Assembly (NCBI GenBank): GCA_026129915.1
Contig: JAHCHD010000019.1
Location: 1-46,038 of the forward strand
Origin: Bryobacterales bacterium
Lineage (GTDB): Bacteria; Acidobacteriota; Terriglobia; Bryobacterales; Bryobacteraceae
DNA length: 46,038 bases
Direction of reading: 5' to 3'
This document shows positions 44,584 to 46,038 of the stretch, one piece after another. Each line of letters opens with the position of its first letter. Position 1 is the stretch's first letter. Position numbers and translations under genes: made by a program. The notes beneath the pieces were generated by a model that saw only the letters and a program-made list of their open reading frames with translations, made no database searches and was not told where the DNA came from.

Positions 44584-46038
44584 CTACCCGCACCCACTGG
44601 TCGTCCCGCAATTCCCGCACTTGTAGCAGCTGCCGTTGCGGGTCATGATGCTGCCGCATTCGCTGCAGCTTGGGGCGTCGGCTTGGATTGCTTCCTCGAA
44701 GGGGAGTTCGGCTTGAGGGTCGGGTTCTGTCGGCTCTAGTTTGCCTACACTCGCCGGGGCTTCGCCTAGGGCGTATTCGGGGCCTAAGAATCTGTTCCCC
44801 ATCCAGCGGAAGATGTAGTCCATGATGGACTTCGCGTAGGGGATGTCTTTGTTGCCGGTCCAGCCGCTCGGCTCAAACCGTACGTGGCTGAACTTGTCTA
44901 CGAAGAACTTCAGGGGTACGCCGTATTGCAGGCCGTAGCTGATGGCGGTGGCGAAGCTGTCCATCAGGCCGCTGATGGTGCTGCCTTCCTTGGCCATGGA
45001 GATGAAGATCTCGCCGGGTTGGCCGTCTTCGTAGAGGCCTACCGTGAAGTAGCCTTCGTGGCCCGCAATCGAGAACTTGTGGGTGATGGCGGCGCGCTCG
45101 TCGGGGAGCTTGCGGCGGACCGGGCGGTAGACTACCTTTTCGACTTCCTTGATGACTTCCTTCACCACCGTCTGGGCGTTGCTGGCGCCCTTGGCGGTGC
45201 CGGAGCTGAGGGGCTGCACCATCTTGGAGTTGTCGCGGTAAATCGCCACTGCCTTCAGGCCCATCTTCCAGCTTTGGAGGTAGGCGTCGGCGATTTCGGC
45301 GGCGGTGGAGTGCTCCGGCATGTTGATGGTTTTGGAGATGGCTCCGGAGATGAAGGGCTGGGCGGCGGCCATCATGTTGACGTGGCCCATGTGGTGGATG
45401 AAGCGCTTGCCGTTCTGGGGCTTGAAGCTGCAATCGAAGATGGCCAGGTGCTCGGGCTTGACGTGGGGGGCGCCTTCGATGGTGCCGGTGGCGTCGATGT
45501 GGTTGACGATGGCGTCGACCTGTTCGGGGGTGTAGCCGCGGCGGAGGAGGGCCTGGGGCACGGTGTTGTTGACGATCTTGATGAGGCCGCCGCCGACGAG
45601 CTTCTTGTACTTGACAAGGGCGAGGTCGGGCTCAATGCCGGTGGTGTCGCAATCCATCATGAAGCCGATGGTGCCGGTGGGGGCGAGGACGGTGGTTTGG
45701 GCGTTGCGGTAGCCGTGCTGCTTGCCGTATTCGAGGGCGAGGTCCCAGCTTTCCTGGGCTCCCTGGAAGAGCTCTTCGCCGGCGAGCTTGCGGTTGATGG
45801 TGGGGATGGAGTCGCGGTGCATGGCGATGACATCGAGGAAGGGCTGCTCGTTGATGGCGTAGCCGGGGAAGGGTCCGGTGGCTTCGGCAATGCGGGCACT
45901 GGTGAGGTAGGACTGGCCGCACATGACGGCGGTGACGGCTCCGGCGATGGCGCGGCCTTCATCGGAATCGTAGGGGACGCCCATGGCCATGAGCATTGCG
46001 CCGAGGTTGGCGTAGCCGAGGCCGAGGGGGCGGTAGTC
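44584..46038 (-). CDS. nrdJ: Vitamin B12-dependent ribonucleotide reductase (5' part beyond window)
   Basis: The C-terminal 484 residues of a class II (adenosylcobalamin) reductase, which makes deoxyribonucleotides without oxygen dependence. The frame is open to the right edge ('DYRPLGLGYANLGAMLM'). Landmarks: 'APTGTIGFMMDCDTTGIEPDLALVKYKKLVGGG', 'INMPEHSTAAEIADAYLQSWKMGLKAVAIYRD', the 'GEIFISMAKEGSTISGLMDSFATAISYGLQYGVPL' TSCPD-like domain, and the Cys-rich tail 'CSECGSIMTRNGSCYKCGNCGTTSGCG' that relays electrons or binds zinc. Codon use is strongly biased to G/C, unlike the genes immediately to its left, marking the border between core and accessory DNA at about 44.6 kb. Confidence 0.93.
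   Translation of the reverse strand, partial: DYRPLGLGYANLGAMLMAMGVPYDSDEGRAIAGAVTAVMCGQSYLTSARIAEATGPFPGYAINEQPFLDVIAMHRDSIPTINRKLAGEELFQGAQESWDLALEYGKQHGYRNAQTTVLAPTGTIGFMMDCDTTGIEPDLALVKYKKLVGGGLIKIVNNTVPQALLRRGYTPEQVDAIVNHIDATGTIEGAPHVKPEHLAIFDCSFKPQNGKRFIHHMGHVNMMAAAQPFISGAISKTINMPEHSTAAEIADAYLQSWKMGLKAVAIYRDNSKMVQPLSSGTAKGASNAQTVVKEVIKEVEKVVYRPVRRKLPDERAAITHKFSIAGHEGYFTVGLYEDGQPGEIFISMAKEGSTISGLMDSFATAISYGLQYGVPLKFFVDKFSHVRFEPSGWTGNKDIPYAKSIMDYIFRWMGNRFLGPEYALGEAPASVGKLEPTEPDPQAELPFEEAIQADAPSCSECGSIMTRNGSCYKCGNCGTTSGCG

Overview
The window is most simply read as part of an Acidobacteriota chromosome (Solibacter/Bryobacter-like), and the source may be a draft or metagenome-derived assembly. 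The grounds are a GC-rich backbone, a large Oar-type TonB-dependent receptor with an N-terminal carboxypeptidase-regulatory-like domain, DUF1593 nucleoside-hydrolase-like secreted proteins, an imuA-imuB-dnaE2 cassette, a DUF1385-prfA-prmC cluster, B12-dependent ribonucleotide reductase, and a decayed gene of the 'PEGKARSAQNAL' family that I associate with this phylum. This is inference from gene content; no rRNA or other phylogenetic marker is present. I see no tRNA, rRNA or CRISPR array.

Layout. 1-6.3 kb: the end of an oligogalacturonate-lyase-like gene, then the mutagenic translesion operon imuA-imuB-dnaE2 on the minus strand, with a 35-bp dyad just upstream of imuA and a frameshift in dnaE2. 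6.5-11.2 kb: a DUF3592 membrane protein, rfbB, glmS, purS and a metallo-beta-lactamase-fold hydrolase. 11.2-20.8 kb: a secretion and outer-membrane region with a TonB receptor, a DUF4198 protein, two DUF1593 paralogues (one intact, one decayed), a DUF2200 protein, a PKD-domain secreted protein and a glycerophosphodiester phosphodiesterase. 20.8-27.5 kb: housekeeping genes guaA (long, human-type architecture), ctpA, and DUF1385-prfA-prmC. 27.7-29.1 kb: a protein with ADP-ribosyltransferase-like motifs. 29.5-35.6 kb: a siroheme nitrite/sulfite reductase with a helical C-terminal extension and a small partner, then ispG and an alpha-L-fucosidase, the last two carrying reading-frame breaks.

35.6-44.6 kb is an accessory region, visibly richer in A/T from about 38 kb. 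It holds decayed genes, the first 40 codons of a REP-associated tyrosine transposase (RAYT), REP-like hairpins built around a shared GCGTCAGC/GCTGACGC core, two orphan envelope proteins, a compact three-gene cassette led by a TIGR04255-family protein, and a secreted trypsin-like protease gene interrupted by one in-frame TAG. The window closes with the 3' part of nrdJ.

Reading-frame lesions recur: dnaE2, a DUF1593 copy, ispG, the fucosidase, the protease and two small genes at 35.8-36.8 kb. Lesions in ispG and dnaE2, where the rest of the protein is well conserved, point to assembly or sequencing indels. Those around 36-37 kb and in the DUF1593 copy, which also has a large internal deletion, look like real decay. 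The best candidates for new biology are the REP/RAYT relic system, the TIGR04255 three-gene cassette, the ADP-ribosyltransferase-like protein and the putative imuA operator.
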